Below, piece by piece: positions 8,588 to 19,100 of a stretch of 39,512 nt of DNA (position 1 is the stretch's first letter; each line of letters begins with the position of its first letter). The notes under the pieces were generated by a model that saw nothing but the letters and a program-made list of their open reading frames with translations, was not told the origin of the DNA and made no database searches. The translations under genes and the position numbers were made by a program. Source of the DNA: Spirochaetota bacterium (GTDB lineage: Bacteria > Spirochaetota > UBA4802 > UB4802); the NCBI GenBank assembly GCA_040756435.1, contig JBFLZD010000035.1:1-39512 (forward strand), read 5' to 3'.

Positions 8588-8619
8588 GTAAAATTTACAG
8601 TATATTTTACGAATGTCAA
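8588..8619 (-). promoter_or_regulatory. Predicted promoter with overlapping inverted repeat, truncated ATPase gene
   Basis: On the minus strand TTGACA (8619-8614) is followed after 16 bases by TAAATT (8597-8592), ending only 8 bases before ATG 8583, which leaves essentially no leader. An inverted repeat GTAAAAT (8588-8594) / ATTTTAC (8604-8610) covers the -10 and the start region and could be an operator. The promoter strength call is uncertain because the -10 matches only 4 of 6. Confidence 0.4.
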
Positions 8620-8650
8620 GTTTTTTTTAGATTTGGGTTTATTTGGTAAA

Positions 8651-10177
8651 TTATTTTTCGCCTATTTTAGGAGCAGTAGGAACTGCAAAATTATATCTAA
8701 TTGCAAATGCCAATGCTAAAGGATTTTCATTGCCACTTGTCCACGCTTTGCCGGATACAAAATATGGGCCAACAGTAAATAAATCTACATTGGCAAGCCA
8801 ATCAAAGGTAAAATTATCAAGTTTATATGATACACCAATTGCAATGGATGTTTGCGATGATGTAATATCATCAAATGTAGTAGGGGTAGTGACAGTCCCC
8901 TGATTGGTTATATTTTTACCGTCGTATGAAATAGGGGTATAAATATGCTGGATCACACCAAATCGTCCTTTCCAGTTTTCGGAAAGATTAGCTTCCAGTC
9001 CAACAATTATTGGAACTTCAATTGCCTGGTATGTTAATTTATATGTATCGACATTGTTTGCAGGTGTTATTGCATCCTCACCACTGTAGTTATTAGATAG
9101 CATTGTAATTTTTGTAGCAAACCCCACAAAACCAGTTACATTATTTGCCATGGACATTTCGTCACTGACCCCTATCATTATTGTTTGCCCTTTTCTTTCA
9201 AAGGTATCATTGGCGTTTACATTATTTGTTGGAGTGCCGGTATCGTTTATCTTCATTACTCCTTGGGTACTTCTGTTAATCATGCTGTACTGACCATAAA
9301 AATGAAACCTGTGCGAGTTTGTTGCCTGATAATTTATGCGCATTGCACCACCAATATCCATTGCACCTTTTGATTTGTATGACATATCAAAATCAATACC
9401 TGGTTCATCCTTTGTGTAATTATTGTCCAGTACATACATGTAATAAAATGCACTTACATCCATGGTGACTTTGTTGTTAAATACAATGTTTGCAGCAAGG
9501 CGAGCAGAATAATCTGCATTTATTAAATTATATTCTTCGTGTTCGTTGGTAGCACTATTGGCATCTCGTTTATGTTTCCATGAAGTTCCATATCCAAAAT
9601 ATGCACCTATGGAAAACCTATTAAATTGATATGCAATCATTGCGCTAAAATTTTTCTGTGTTAATTTTTCACGTAAAGCAGGGGATGTGGTATTTGTTCC
9701 TACCAGTGCACTTGCATCTTCTGGGTCGGTTAAGTCAAGTATAGATGTATCTAAAAGCTCAACCTGGTATGCATTAAAATTTTGTGAACTTGATGAATGA
9801 ATATATTTTGATTTACCCTTTACCGAATAGACATCTTTATGGAAAAGACTATCAACCGATGTAGTATTCCATAGATCATTATCAACAGGAGCACCAAGGT
9901 CCATTCCAATAAATAATTTGCCAGTGGGATTGTAGAATATCCCACCTCTATTTTGCCCTGATATAACGCCTATACGTTCGGCATAGAGTGTATCAACAAG
10001 ATATTTTCCCAAATATGCCGGGTTGTCATAAATATATGACTGTAATCCATCAATAAACCAGGGATACTGGTATAGTCCCATTCCCATATCACGGGTGGTA
10101 GTGGCAAAGGCAAAAGGTGGGATAAAAAATAAAAGCATTGCAACTGCAAAAGCTTTAAATATTTTACTGATATTCAT
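8651..10177 (-). CDS. Predicted outer-membrane beta-barrel protein
   Basis: A 508-residue protein with a clear signal peptide (MNISKIFKAFAVAMLLFF..., cleavage likely after A-F-A, about residue 25). The mature part is rich in alternating hydrophobic/polar strands with aromatic girdles (for example M-I-A-Y-Q-F-N-R-F-S-I-G-A-Y-F-G-Y-G). The last strand is L-A-L-A-F-A-I-R-Y-N-F-A-V, followed by a short hydrophilic tail. The N-terminal Y-D-N-P-A-Y-L-G resembles the D-N-P-A motif of spirochaetal and other FadL/UPF0164-like barrels. An AAAAGGAGAG ribosome-binding site lies upstream. It is the last gene of the five-gene minus-strand run, 81 bases after the small barrel gene. Ligand and function are unknown. 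Confidence 0.8.
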   Translation of the reverse strand: MNISKIFKAFAVAMLLFFIPPFAFATTTRDMGMGLYQYPWFIDGLQSYIYDNPAYLGKYLVDTLYAERIGVISGQNRGGIFYNPTGKLFIGMDLGAPVDNDLWNTTSVDSLFHKDVYSVKGKSKYIHSSSSQNFNAYQVELLDTSILDLTDPEDASALVGTNTTSPALREKLTQKNFSAMIAYQFNRFSIGAYFGYGTSWKHKRDANSATNEHEEYNLINADYSARLAANIVFNNKVTMDVSAFYYMYVLDNNYTKDEPGIDFDMSYKSKGAMDIGGAMRINYQATNSHRFHFYGQYSMINRSTQGVMKINDTGTPTNNVNANDTFERKGQTIMIGVSDEMSMANNVTGFVGFATKITMLSNNYSGEDAITPANNVDTYKLTYQAIEVPIIVGLEANLSENWKGRFGVIQHIYTPISYDGKNITNQGTVTTPTTFDDITSSQTSIAIGVSYKLDNFTFDWLANVDLFTVGPYFVSGKAWTSGNENPLALAFAIRYNFAVPTAPKIGEK

Positions 10178-10258
10178 AAACAGCTCTCCTTTTATTTATT
10201 AAATTTTATATTTATTAATTTTTATTATTATAAAAAAATACTCTGCATTATTTTATAG

Positions 10259-10873
10259 TTAATATAAATACCCTATATATCCATACACACTTTTTGAGTT
10301 AGAACTATGAATTTGGAAATAGTAGTGATACATTCCTTCACATCCCATAATAAAGCTGTTTTTAATTAAAAAGAAAATACCACTCCCTCCACCTAATGTC
10401 ATTGATAAGGAACTATCGCTAGAATTGTTAATCTTTGATAACAGCACACTTAAACCCGGACCTGCTTTTGCCTGGAAATAGACTATCTTATTTAATGGCA
10501 AGGTAAATGTAACAACAGGTAACGCAGTGGTATAAGTTATTGATCCATTGTATTCTTTGTCGGCCAATTTGGTATATGAAAGATCAACACCCAAACCAAA
10601 TACTGTTTTTTGTATGTTATTTTGTTGTAGCATGACTTTAATAGCCCAATGAGGATTTAGCATTGCAGATTCATTTTTACCTGGTATAAAATAGCCACCA
10701 CCAATAAGCGCGGCTACCTTTGTATGAACCGTAACTGCATCTTCCAGTGGTATTATTTCTTCCTTTGGGTTAACCATAGGCGCAGGTTTTTTTTGTTGAA
10801 CCTGCGCATATACCACAATTGTTATCATCACAAAACACGGAATAATTAGAAAATATTTTTTCTTCAAAACCAC
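10259..10873 (-). CDS. Small predicted outer-membrane beta-barrel protein
   Basis: About 204 residues. I choose GTG 10873: GAGGG (10883-10879) lies 5 bases before it and a signal peptide follows at once (VVLKKKYFLIIPCFV..., ending near V-Y-A-Q). The longer frame from TTG 10921 would overlap the end of the upstream gene by 11 bases and add 16 basic residues before the signal peptide. After a Pro-rich linker (Q-Q-K-K-P-A-P), the rest alternates like a small 8-stranded barrel, with G-G-G-Y-F near the start and a C-terminal Y-G-Y-I-G-Y-L-Y strand. It probably sits in the outer membrane and is co-transcribed with the giant lipoprotein gene upstream. Family not recognised. Confidence 0.7.
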   Translation of the reverse strand: MVLKKKYFLIIPCFVMITIVVYAQVQQKKPAPMVNPKEEIIPLEDAVTVHTKVAALIGGGYFIPGKNESAMLNPHWAIKVMLQQNNIQKTVFGLGVDLSYTKLADKEYNGSITYTTALPVVTFTLPLNKIVYFQAKAGPGLSVLLSKINNSSDSSLSMTLGGGSGIFFLIKNSFIMGCEGMYHYYFQIHSSNSKSVYGYIGYLY

Positions 10874-10910
10874 GGTGTCCCTCTTTCTCTTTAAAGTATA
10901 AGTTTTATAC

Positions 10911-13900
10911 TTACCAATCAAATCCGGCTTTATTTCTATCTACCCCAGCATTGAAAAATACACCCTGTAATATACTTGGTACATAGATATACCGCTGTGA
11001 GCGCGAATTACCCTGAATAGTAATCTTACAAGCTTTCCAATCTCTGGTGGTATTCCCTGGATCATTTGCTCCTGTTGGCATAATAATTTCACGGACCATA
11101 CCTTGTGAATCATATATTCGGACTACAATATTTATACCACCAGCATACCAATCGGTACCTTCATAATTTCTTACAGTATAGGTGTAAATACCCCGTGCAT
11201 ACTGCACACCACCATACCGCCACAAGTTAATTGCCTCTGGACCATACCCTGCACCGGTAATGGGGTTGCCTGGATATACATCCTGCACCAGTGCAGTTGT
11301 TGATTTGGTACCTGTTCTATCTGGGACAGTGGTACTTCCGCCAGTTCCACGTTCGTACAAACCTGTTTGTTCATTATAATTATATTGCCATGCTGTAGAT
11401 GAATATCCTATATACCCAACATGGAATCTATTCTGGGGGTTATTATAATTTGTGTCTGCTTCGGTTACCGTTTGAGAAGTAGGTCCAACCACGTGTAAAT
11501 CTAAATCATTTGGGTATTGACCCCATAGCACTATTACACGTACCAAAGGTTCAACAAGGTATGCACATATTGCCTGTCTTCCCATGTTTTTATTACCATT
11601 TACTACCACATTGTCTACAACAAGGTCGTAATATCCTGTTTTTACAAATTTCACACTATATACACCGGGATTTAACGTTATAGTAGTAAATGTGCCATTT
11701 GAAGCTGTAGTTTTGGTATCTAATAAATTGTTTTGCCAATCATAAATTTGAACGCTTACTCCAGATAGCTTACTTGCATCATTTGCATCGATAACGGTTC
11801 CTGTTATAGTTCCACTGGTTGCGCTGGTGGGCACTAGATACAAGATACCTGCAGTAGTTTGTCCACCTAAGGTAATAGTAATATTTTGCTTTGTAGCACT
11901 GTAATAGCCTGTTTTTGTTGCTATTATTTTGTAATAATTGCTGCCAATGGGTACTCCACTAAATGCAAATTCACCATTTGAATCAGATTGCATCGATTGC
12001 ACTAAGGTATTATCCACCATTTTCCTTAATTCAATAGTAACACCTGATAATATAGTACCACTTATATCCTTTATTGTTCCATAAACTCCTCCTGTTACTG
12101 TGATACCATTGGAAGGTGTGCCCCATGCTTTCCAGCTTGGATCATTTATTGGTTTTCCAGTTTGGTCATTAACCGAAACTCGTGCAAAGTACGTTTGAAC
12201 TTCAGTGCTGGAAACTATATAGTTATAGAAGTCAACATTACCAATTATTGCTTCAAATAGTATATTGTTAAAATTTGTATCCGAAGCTATTTGAATTTTC
12301 ACGTCAGCCGTGCCATAAGGTCGTACCCAGCTAAATGTTAATGAGGCGGATGTTGCATAATCGCCCATATCAGCTGTTGCAGGTGATGTAAGTGGAGGAG
12401 GATTGATAGTCCATGAATATGATGTGGGAGCTATTTGCCAGTTACCAGCTAAATCCCGTGCAATTACATCTATTGTGTAATTACCCGGTGTCAGTCCACT
12501 CATTGTAATTGGAAAATCTTTAATAATTTCAGAAGATGCAGGAACCCATGCCCCATTATTAAGCCTGTACCTATAGGCAATAACCTGAGTGCCGGTTACA
12601 GAAATGTTCACTGTTGTTTGGGTTGTTGGATTAGAAGGTAGGTTATTTAATGTCGCAACGGGTGGTAGTGTATCAACCTCCCATGAATAGGTGGTAGCAT
12701 CACTTTCTGCCTGCTCAAAATACGGTGGTGTGTCACTTTTTCTACCGCATACATACATTGTATGCGTACCATCGGTAAGATTTGATAATATAATATGTTG
12801 TGAAACGTCTATCCAGTCACTCCATATACCATTGTTCAGTTTGTACTTATACTGTACAATACCAGTACCAGCTATGATGAATTCAGCTGATGTCTGGTTG
12901 GTGGGATTATCAGGCCTATTGGTAATTGCAGCAATAGGACTTGTTGTATCAATTCGCCATGTGTATGTTTTTGCATTCTCTACAGCAGTCCAGTTTCCAG
13001 CTTCATCGCGTGCAATGACATATAATATGTAGGTATTTTCAAGCAATCCATTTCTAACAATATTATTGCCCAATGCAATAGGATCACTCCAATCTTCAGC
13101 ATTTATTTTATACTTATAATGGGTAATCCCTGTACCACTCACGGTGATATTAATGCTTGTATCATTGGTAGGATTATTTGGTAAATTCCCTAAAATGATT
13201 TCTGGTGGTATGGGAGGAGTAATATCAATAACCCAGGTATACGATGTTGCAGCTGACTCAGCCTGCCATGTGCCAGCCTGGTTTTTCCCAATAACATAAA
13301 TACTATGACTCCCCTCTGTTAATCCTAATTTTGTAATTGGATATGCTATATCTATTTCACCACTCCATGAACCATTATCCAGCTTATATTTATATGCAAT
13401 GATATCACCCATGATTTTTATATTTATTCCCGTAGCATTTGTGATGCTTGCAGGTAATGTTGCTATATCAAACTGAGCAACGGGTGTTGAGGTATCAATG
13501 ATCCATGTATAGGTTGTAGCATTAGAAACTTGCTGCCAGTTACCCGCTTCATCACGAGCAATTACATATAATGTATGTGTACCTGTTGCAATATTATCCA
13601 CATTAATTGTATCATCATTTTGTACTAAAATTTCCTGGCTCCCTGTTGGATCGGGATTGTCAATTGAATATTTATATGCATACACACCAACTCCATACAC
13701 ACGTACAGTTATGCTCTGGTTATTTGTTGGACTTTGTGGTGTATTTTCAAGCTGCGCAGTTGGTGATATTGTATCTACAATCCATTCAATAGTAGTGGCG
13801 CTTTCAACTTCCTGCCATTGGCTAAGTGCATTTTTTCCAATTACTTTTAATATATGATATCCTTCGCTTATAGTATTAATAGAAATAGGATTTGAAGAAG

Positions 13901-16124
13901 GAATCTCATTAGTCCAATTATCATTATCAAATTTATATTTATATGAGTCTACACCACTTATAGAAATGTTTATTGAATTAATATTGGTATAATACGGTGG
14001 ACAACCACTAAGAATTGCTGTTGGCATTGATGTGTTGATATTCCACGAATATACTGTTGGTTGTTGCTGCCAGTTGCCCGCTTTATCAACTCCTATCACT
14101 TCTATTATGTGTGAGCCTTCGGATAAATTATTTAATGTAATATCAGGATATTCAATTCTATCATATTCCTGACTCCAATCGTTATTATCAAATTTATATC
14201 TATATTTTATAACTCCTACACCACCTATTACAAAATCGGCATTTAATACATTAGTTACTGCTGGAGGTTTATTTAATAGAACTATCGTAGGGGGTACTGT
14301 ATCAATTTCCCACACATATTCAGTAGGCATCTGAAAGCTTTGCCAATTACCGGCTAGATCCTTTGCAATAACCGATAAAGTATATATTCCATCAGCTATG
14401 TTTATTTTTTGAATATTGATGTTTTTTATAATTTCTGCAGACCATGGAGAACCGTTAAAACTATATCGGTATGCTACCACGTTGCTGTCACCAGGTGATA
14501 CTGCTATATCAATGGAATTAATATTGGTATTTGATGCTGGCAGATTGGTTAAGACAGCTGTGGGAGGGGTAATATCAACATTCCAGGTGTACTCTGTTGC
14601 TGCTGACTCACTTTGCATATTCCCCGCTGCATCAATGCCCATAACCTTAATGGTATACGTATTTTCTGCAAGTGCAGTTAATTCAATTGGAGTAGAAACG
14701 CTATACACACCACTGAGATCACCCGCAACTCCGTTTATAAAAAGTCGGTAGCGATACGCAACAACATCGCCATTTTGTGATGAAACCACAATAGCTGTCT
14801 TTTGTCTGTTGGTTGGATTGAGTGGCAGGTTACTTAAAGTACATTGTGGTGCTACAGTGTCTACGGTCCATGTATATGATAGCTCTTCTGTTTCGGTTGA
14901 GGTATCGCCAGGTATCAATGCACCTATTACTCGTATAGTGTAATCCCCATCATTAAGATTATTTAAAACAATTGGTTCATCTATAGATATGTAGCCGCTC
15001 CATACCTGATTATTAATTGAGTATTTATAAAAATAGATATTATTGCCTCCAAGTACAATTGAAACATTTTTCAATCGTGTATACCTATCTGGTTTACTTA
15101 CAAATGATATTACCGAACCACTTGCTATTTGCCATTCATATACTGTAGGGGTATTCTGTTCATTGCCAGCTTCATCAATTCCTTTTACTTCTAAGCGATA
15201 GTTACCGTCTAATAAATTATTACGCATGATAGGTGCAGTCACACTGATACGATTACTCCAGGGTTCATTGTTAATCCTATATGTATAATACACAACATCA
15301 GTACCACTTACCACTATAGCTATCTCTTTAGCGTTTGTGACACTTTCTGGTGTTTTACTTAATGTGGCTACAGGAGGTGTAATATCAACGATAAATTGCA
15401 CTTCTGTTGCTTGATTGATATCCTGTAAGGTTCCGTTACTGTTTTTACCAACAACCTTTAATACATGTATCCCTTCAGATAGATTTGTGAGCACCAGAGG
15501 TTCAGAACATTCTATTTCGCTACTGAACTGGGAATTATCTAATGAGTATGAATAATATCCATCCAGACTACCATTAACTTTTATTGTACATGTAATAGTG
15601 TTTGCATTGATATATGGATATGGTCCTGATTCTGTCATTTTTACTTCATTGCCATTAATGGTAGTAAAGACTTCAGATACTATCAATCCCCTTCCTAAAA
15701 ATTTTGCTATTGCATTCAAAATTTTGTTATTATTAATATCTTTCACATTCTGGACAAGTAATGTATATTCCCTGCCATGATACATGCCATATTGCAGTCC
15801 AGTACTTACTGATACTATAACCGATTTATTGTCTACATCAACATAAGGAGCTGGTGATGGTAATACATTTACTCTATTTGCACCCTGAATATAATAATTT
15901 TTGTAATCAACTGCACTTGCAGGATCTATTGGTTCATCAAAAGTGATTTTAATTTTATCGTTGGCAATTGCTTCAACTGAAACTATATGGGGAGGTGTGG
16001 TATCGGGAGTATAAGGTATACTCATTGCATCACGTTCTTTCTTATAGTTGTGGAATACATCACCACTGCATCCTATAAGTGTTAATAGAATTATCCCTGA
16101 TATTATTTTAATGATTCTTTCCAT
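10911..16124 (-). CDS. Giant repeat lipoprotein with DUF2135-like C-terminus
   Basis: 1737 residues from ATG 16124, which has GGGAGG (16136-16131) 6 bases upstream. The in-frame ATG 16169 adds 15 residues without a signal-peptide role. Signal peptide with lipobox L-I-G-C (Cys at about residue 19). Order: SbsA-type Ig-like domain (about 38-140); 12 tandem repeats of about 90 residues (165-1241), each running T-P-P-x-A-x-L, P-T-N, Y-K-Y-x-x-x-N-x-x-W-S, L-x-x-G-x-H-x-L-x-V-I-G, G-N-W-Q, T-Y-x-W-x-V-D-T; an FN3-like domain (1243-1340); two carboxypeptidase-regulatory-like domains (1343-1525); then L-W-G-Q-Y-P-N-D-L-D-L-H-V, the hallmark of DUF2135 (about 1530-1735). Likely a long rod anchored by lipid with a globular tip. 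Middle of a five-gene operon, 52 bases after the previous stop. Binding partner unknown. Confidence 0.85.
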   Translation of the reverse strand: MERIIKIISGIILLTLIGCSGDVFHNYKKERDAMSIPYTPDTTPPHIVSVEAIANDKIKITFDEPIDPASAVDYKNYYIQGANRVNVLPSPAPYVDVDNKSVIVSVSTGLQYGMYHGREYTLLVQNVKDINNNKILNAIAKFLGRGLIVSEVFTTINGNEVKMTESGPYPYINANTITCTIKVNGSLDGYYSYSLDNSQFSSEIECSEPLVLTNLSEGIHVLKVVGKNSNGTLQDINQATEVQFIVDITPPVATLSKTPESVTNAKEIAIVVSGTDVVYYTYRINNEPWSNRISVTAPIMRNNLLDGNYRLEVKGIDEAGNEQNTPTVYEWQIASGSVISFVSKPDRYTRLKNVSIVLGGNNIYFYKYSINNQVWSGYISIDEPIVLNNLNDGDYTIRVIGALIPGDTSTETEELSYTWTVDTVAPQCTLSNLPLNPTNRQKTAIVVSSQNGDVVAYRYRLFINGVAGDLSGVYSVSTPIELTALAENTYTIKVMGIDAAGNMQSESAATEYTWNVDITPPTAVLTNLPASNTNINSIDIAVSPGDSNVVAYRYSFNGSPWSAEIIKNINIQKINIADGIYTLSVIAKDLAGNWQSFQMPTEYVWEIDTVPPTIVLLNKPPAVTNVLNADFVIGGVGVIKYRYKFDNNDWSQEYDRIEYPDITLNNLSEGSHIIEVIGVDKAGNWQQQPTVYSWNINTSMPTAILSGCPPYYTNINSINISISGVDSYKYKFDNDNWTNEIPSSNPISINTISEGYHILKVIGKNALSQWQEVESATTIEWIVDTISPTAQLENTPQSPTNNQSITVRVYGVGVYAYKYSIDNPDPTGSQEILVQNDDTINVDNIATGTHTLYVIARDEAGNWQQVSNATTYTWIIDTSTPVAQFDIATLPASITNATGINIKIMGDIIAYKYKLDNGSWSGEIDIAYPITKLGLTEGSHSIYVIGKNQAGTWQAESAATSYTWVIDITPPIPPEIILGNLPNNPTNDTSINITVSGTGITHYKYKINAEDWSDPIALGNNIVRNGLLENTYILYVIARDEAGNWTAVENAKTYTWRIDTTSPIAAITNRPDNPTNQTSAEFIIAGTGIVQYKYKLNNGIWSDWIDVSQHIILSNLTDGTHTMYVCGRKSDTPPYFEQAESDATTYSWEVDTLPPVATLNNLPSNPTTQTTVNISVTGTQVIAYRYRLNNGAWVPASSEIIKDFPITMSGLTPGNYTIDVIARDLAGNWQIAPTSYSWTINPPPLTSPATADMGDYATSASLTFSWVRPYGTADVKIQIASDTNFNNILFEAIIGNVDFYNYIVSSTEVQTYFARVSVNDQTGKPINDPSWKAWGTPSNGITVTGGVYGTIKDISGTILSGVTIELRKMVDNTLVQSMQSDSNGEFAFSGVPIGSNYYKIIATKTGYYSATKQNITITLGGQTTAGILYLVPTSATSGTITGTVIDANDASKLSGVSVQIYDWQNNLLDTKTTASNGTFTTITLNPGVYSVKFVKTGYYDLVVDNVVVNGNKNMGRQAICAYLVEPLVRVIVLWGQYPNDLDLHVVGPTSQTVTEADTNYNNPQNRFHVGYIGYSSTAWQYNYNEQTGLYERGTGGSTTVPDRTGTKSTTALVQDVYPGNPITGAGYGPEAINLWRYGGVQYARGIYTYTVRNYEGTDWYAGGINIVVRIYDSQGMVREIIMPTGANDPGNTTRDWKACKITIQGNSRSQRYIYVPSILQGVFFNAGVDRNKAGFDW

Positions 16125-16176
16125 AATATGCCTCCCGCTGCCAATGAAAAATATCTCACCGTAACCCATATACTGT

Positions 16177-19100
16177 TTAATATTTTACCAATTTTACGTT
16201 ATCAATAATAACATTCATTCCCCGTTCTCCTGCCGAATAAGCTCTTAATTTAATCCATACTGTGCTATAACCACTGCCTGAGAATGAGGAAAGATCCACA
16301 TAATGGGTATGCCATACTGGATTGTTATCAGCAAAGGACCAATCATATCGGTAAATGTCCATAAACGCACCTGCCTGTACTGGATTAAAATTAACACCAT
16401 CCACACTTAGCAGCACTTCTATTCTATCAGCGGCATTGTATAAGCGTTCATGATACATGGTAAATTCTAATAGGTAACTACCAACTGTTGAAAGATCAAC
16501 ATAACCTGAAGAAACAATATTTGCATAGCTTGCATCATTCCATTCAAAACTGCTGGCTTTTGCAAAATAACTACCCTGTTGAGGGGATAAAGTAGTACCA
16601 TTTCCTGCACGTTCATTAGTTACTCGTTGCCAATCAGCATTATCAGTACTAATATTTTTAAATGACGTGAAATATGGGTTGTTGTAATCTTCAAATCCTT
16701 CAAAAATCAGGTTGGTTGAACCAGTTGAACTTCCCGTAGTAAATGTGCAAATTACTTGCCCGCTTGCCTGGGCATTATTACTGGCTAAATCCTGAAAACT
16801 ATTTGTTCCTGAGTTTAAAGTAACTGTATATGTGGTGTTTGCAGCCAATTGCGGAATAGTAAATACTACTGTTCTTCCACCTTCAATCCAGCCTTGCCGT
16901 GTAGCAGTAATACCTGGATTTAATGTAATTCTTGAATCTCTTGATTGATTCATCATTTCATTAAAACGAATTATAATTTTTCCAATATCTCTTCCAATAT
17001 TTGAGCTCCCATTATATGGTGTGGTTGCAATAACTAATGGTTGCTCGGCATCGGCACCGGTAGTAAAGTTTAGTATACCATCACTAACATACGCTGCTTT
17101 ACTTACCCTGTTCCCATCGGGGTCTTCAAAGCTGCCACCCCAACCGTATAATTTAAATTGATATTGAGTATTTGCTTTGCACTGTCCTATGAGAGTATAC
17201 GTAATCTGCGTATAATCAGCCGACCAGCTGTATCCATCGGGAGTAAGGGGAGATGGGGTGGTTGAACCTGAAGCGCCTTCATAAATCTCCAGCCATTGCT
17301 TTTGTGTATTCATTGGTCTATTGAAAGTAATGCGCACATTGGTAAGTTTTCTGTTAATTCCTGATGCCCCATCAGTTATAGCTGAATAGTTAGTACCGTT
17401 ATTTGTTGAGATTTGAATATTAGTAATTTGGGGCAAGCTATATGTGGTGAATTGCCAGGTAGTTAATGGCAACGCATTATTATATCTATCTTTGATAGTA
17501 TTGGATAAAGTTACTGTATAGGTAGCATTATTTTGTAATTCAGAACCAGGCGTTAATGTTGCTGTTCTTGTAGCTTCGTCGTACATCACATAACATGTTG
17601 GCACTCCACTACCGGTAAGCGTAAATGTGGTGTTAGTTACATTAATAACAGGCTCGCTAAAGGTTACTGTTATTACAGGCTTTAATGGAATATTGGTAGC
17701 TCCCGGGGCCGGATATCTGTAGATAATAGCTGGCGGGGTAATATCAGGTTGTGTGGTAAAGCTCCACTGATTGACACTGGAAGATTGCAAGTAGTTACCA
17801 GCACTGTCTAAAATTCCCGTTGGTCCATCAAGCACCATAACAGTATAATTAGTATTTTGCTCTAAATCATCAATAGGATCTAATGTTGCAACAAATGTTT
17901 GTGAATTATAGGTTATATTAATGGGTAGGTTTGAAGTGCCTTTCTTTAATTGAATCTTTGTTGTAGCATTAACCACATGTTCACTAAATTGTACTGATAT
18001 ATTTGTATTCAGAGCTACATTGGTGGCACCTGGTGCAGGGTAACGGCTACTTGCTACAACTTCGGGTGGTGTTGTGTCGGGCAATGGTTGAGTGGTAAAT
18101 TGCCATGTATATTCATTCAACATATGATTGGGTGTCTGTGCCTGATCGGTGATAGCAGTTGTGATATGAACTGTATAGGTGGTATTTCCCTGTAAATTGC
18201 CATTTGGCAGCAAGGTTAATGTTTTATTTTGATTATCGTATACTATTGATGCACTTATTGCTGGTTCCAAATAGAATGATGAACTGTTATAACCCTGTAT
18301 TGGTTCTGAAAATGTTGCTTGTATTTGCCCATTCACCGGATAGGATGATGTACCGTGAGGAGGATACACGCTCACAACCTGCGGTGGAATATTATCAGCC
18401 GGTGTATTAAAAGACCACGATAAAGGCACTAAAGAATTATTTGCTCTATCCTTAATAGCATTGGTTAAATATGCAGTATATGTTGTTTCATAGGGAAGAT
18501 CCTGTAATACTGTAAGCTCAGCAGTTTGCAGGCCCTGATTATAGGTAACAGCTGCTGGTATGGTGACGTTGTACTGATCCTTAATATAAAATGAGCTACC
18601 ACTTACACCCTTTACATCCTCGCTAAAAACCACCTGTACCACTTTGGTATTCCAGTTAGATGCACCCTGTGTAGGTGTTTTCAAAATTACAGTGGGAGCT
18701 TCCTCGTCTAATGCGGTAATGCTAAACGTCCATTCGGTGAGTGGTAATGGATTCTGTGATGGGGATATATCGGTAATGCCACTTGTTAAGCTAACCTTAT
18801 AGGTACCAGTTGTAGTAACATTACTCAAAGGTATTAAAGTAGCACTTGCAATATTATTCTGTGCATCATAGGAATACTGAACACTACATGGAACTTCATA
18901 GCTATCAGAAATACGTATTAATTTAAAAGTATTGTCATTTACATTTTGCACTCTCTCACTAAAAATAACCCGTACTTCAACAGCATTTCCAGGAATATCA
19001 GGAGTCCCTTCATCGGGTGTTTTGAATGTAACTGATGGCGGTGTAGTATCGGGCGTTGTCCTGAATGACCATATAACATCAGAAGCAAGTTTATTACCTG

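Noticed and set aside
8651-8903. Frame on the plus strand opposite the barrel gene
   Set aside because: It is the antisense shadow of the 508-residue protein, which has a signal peptide and a proper barrel end.
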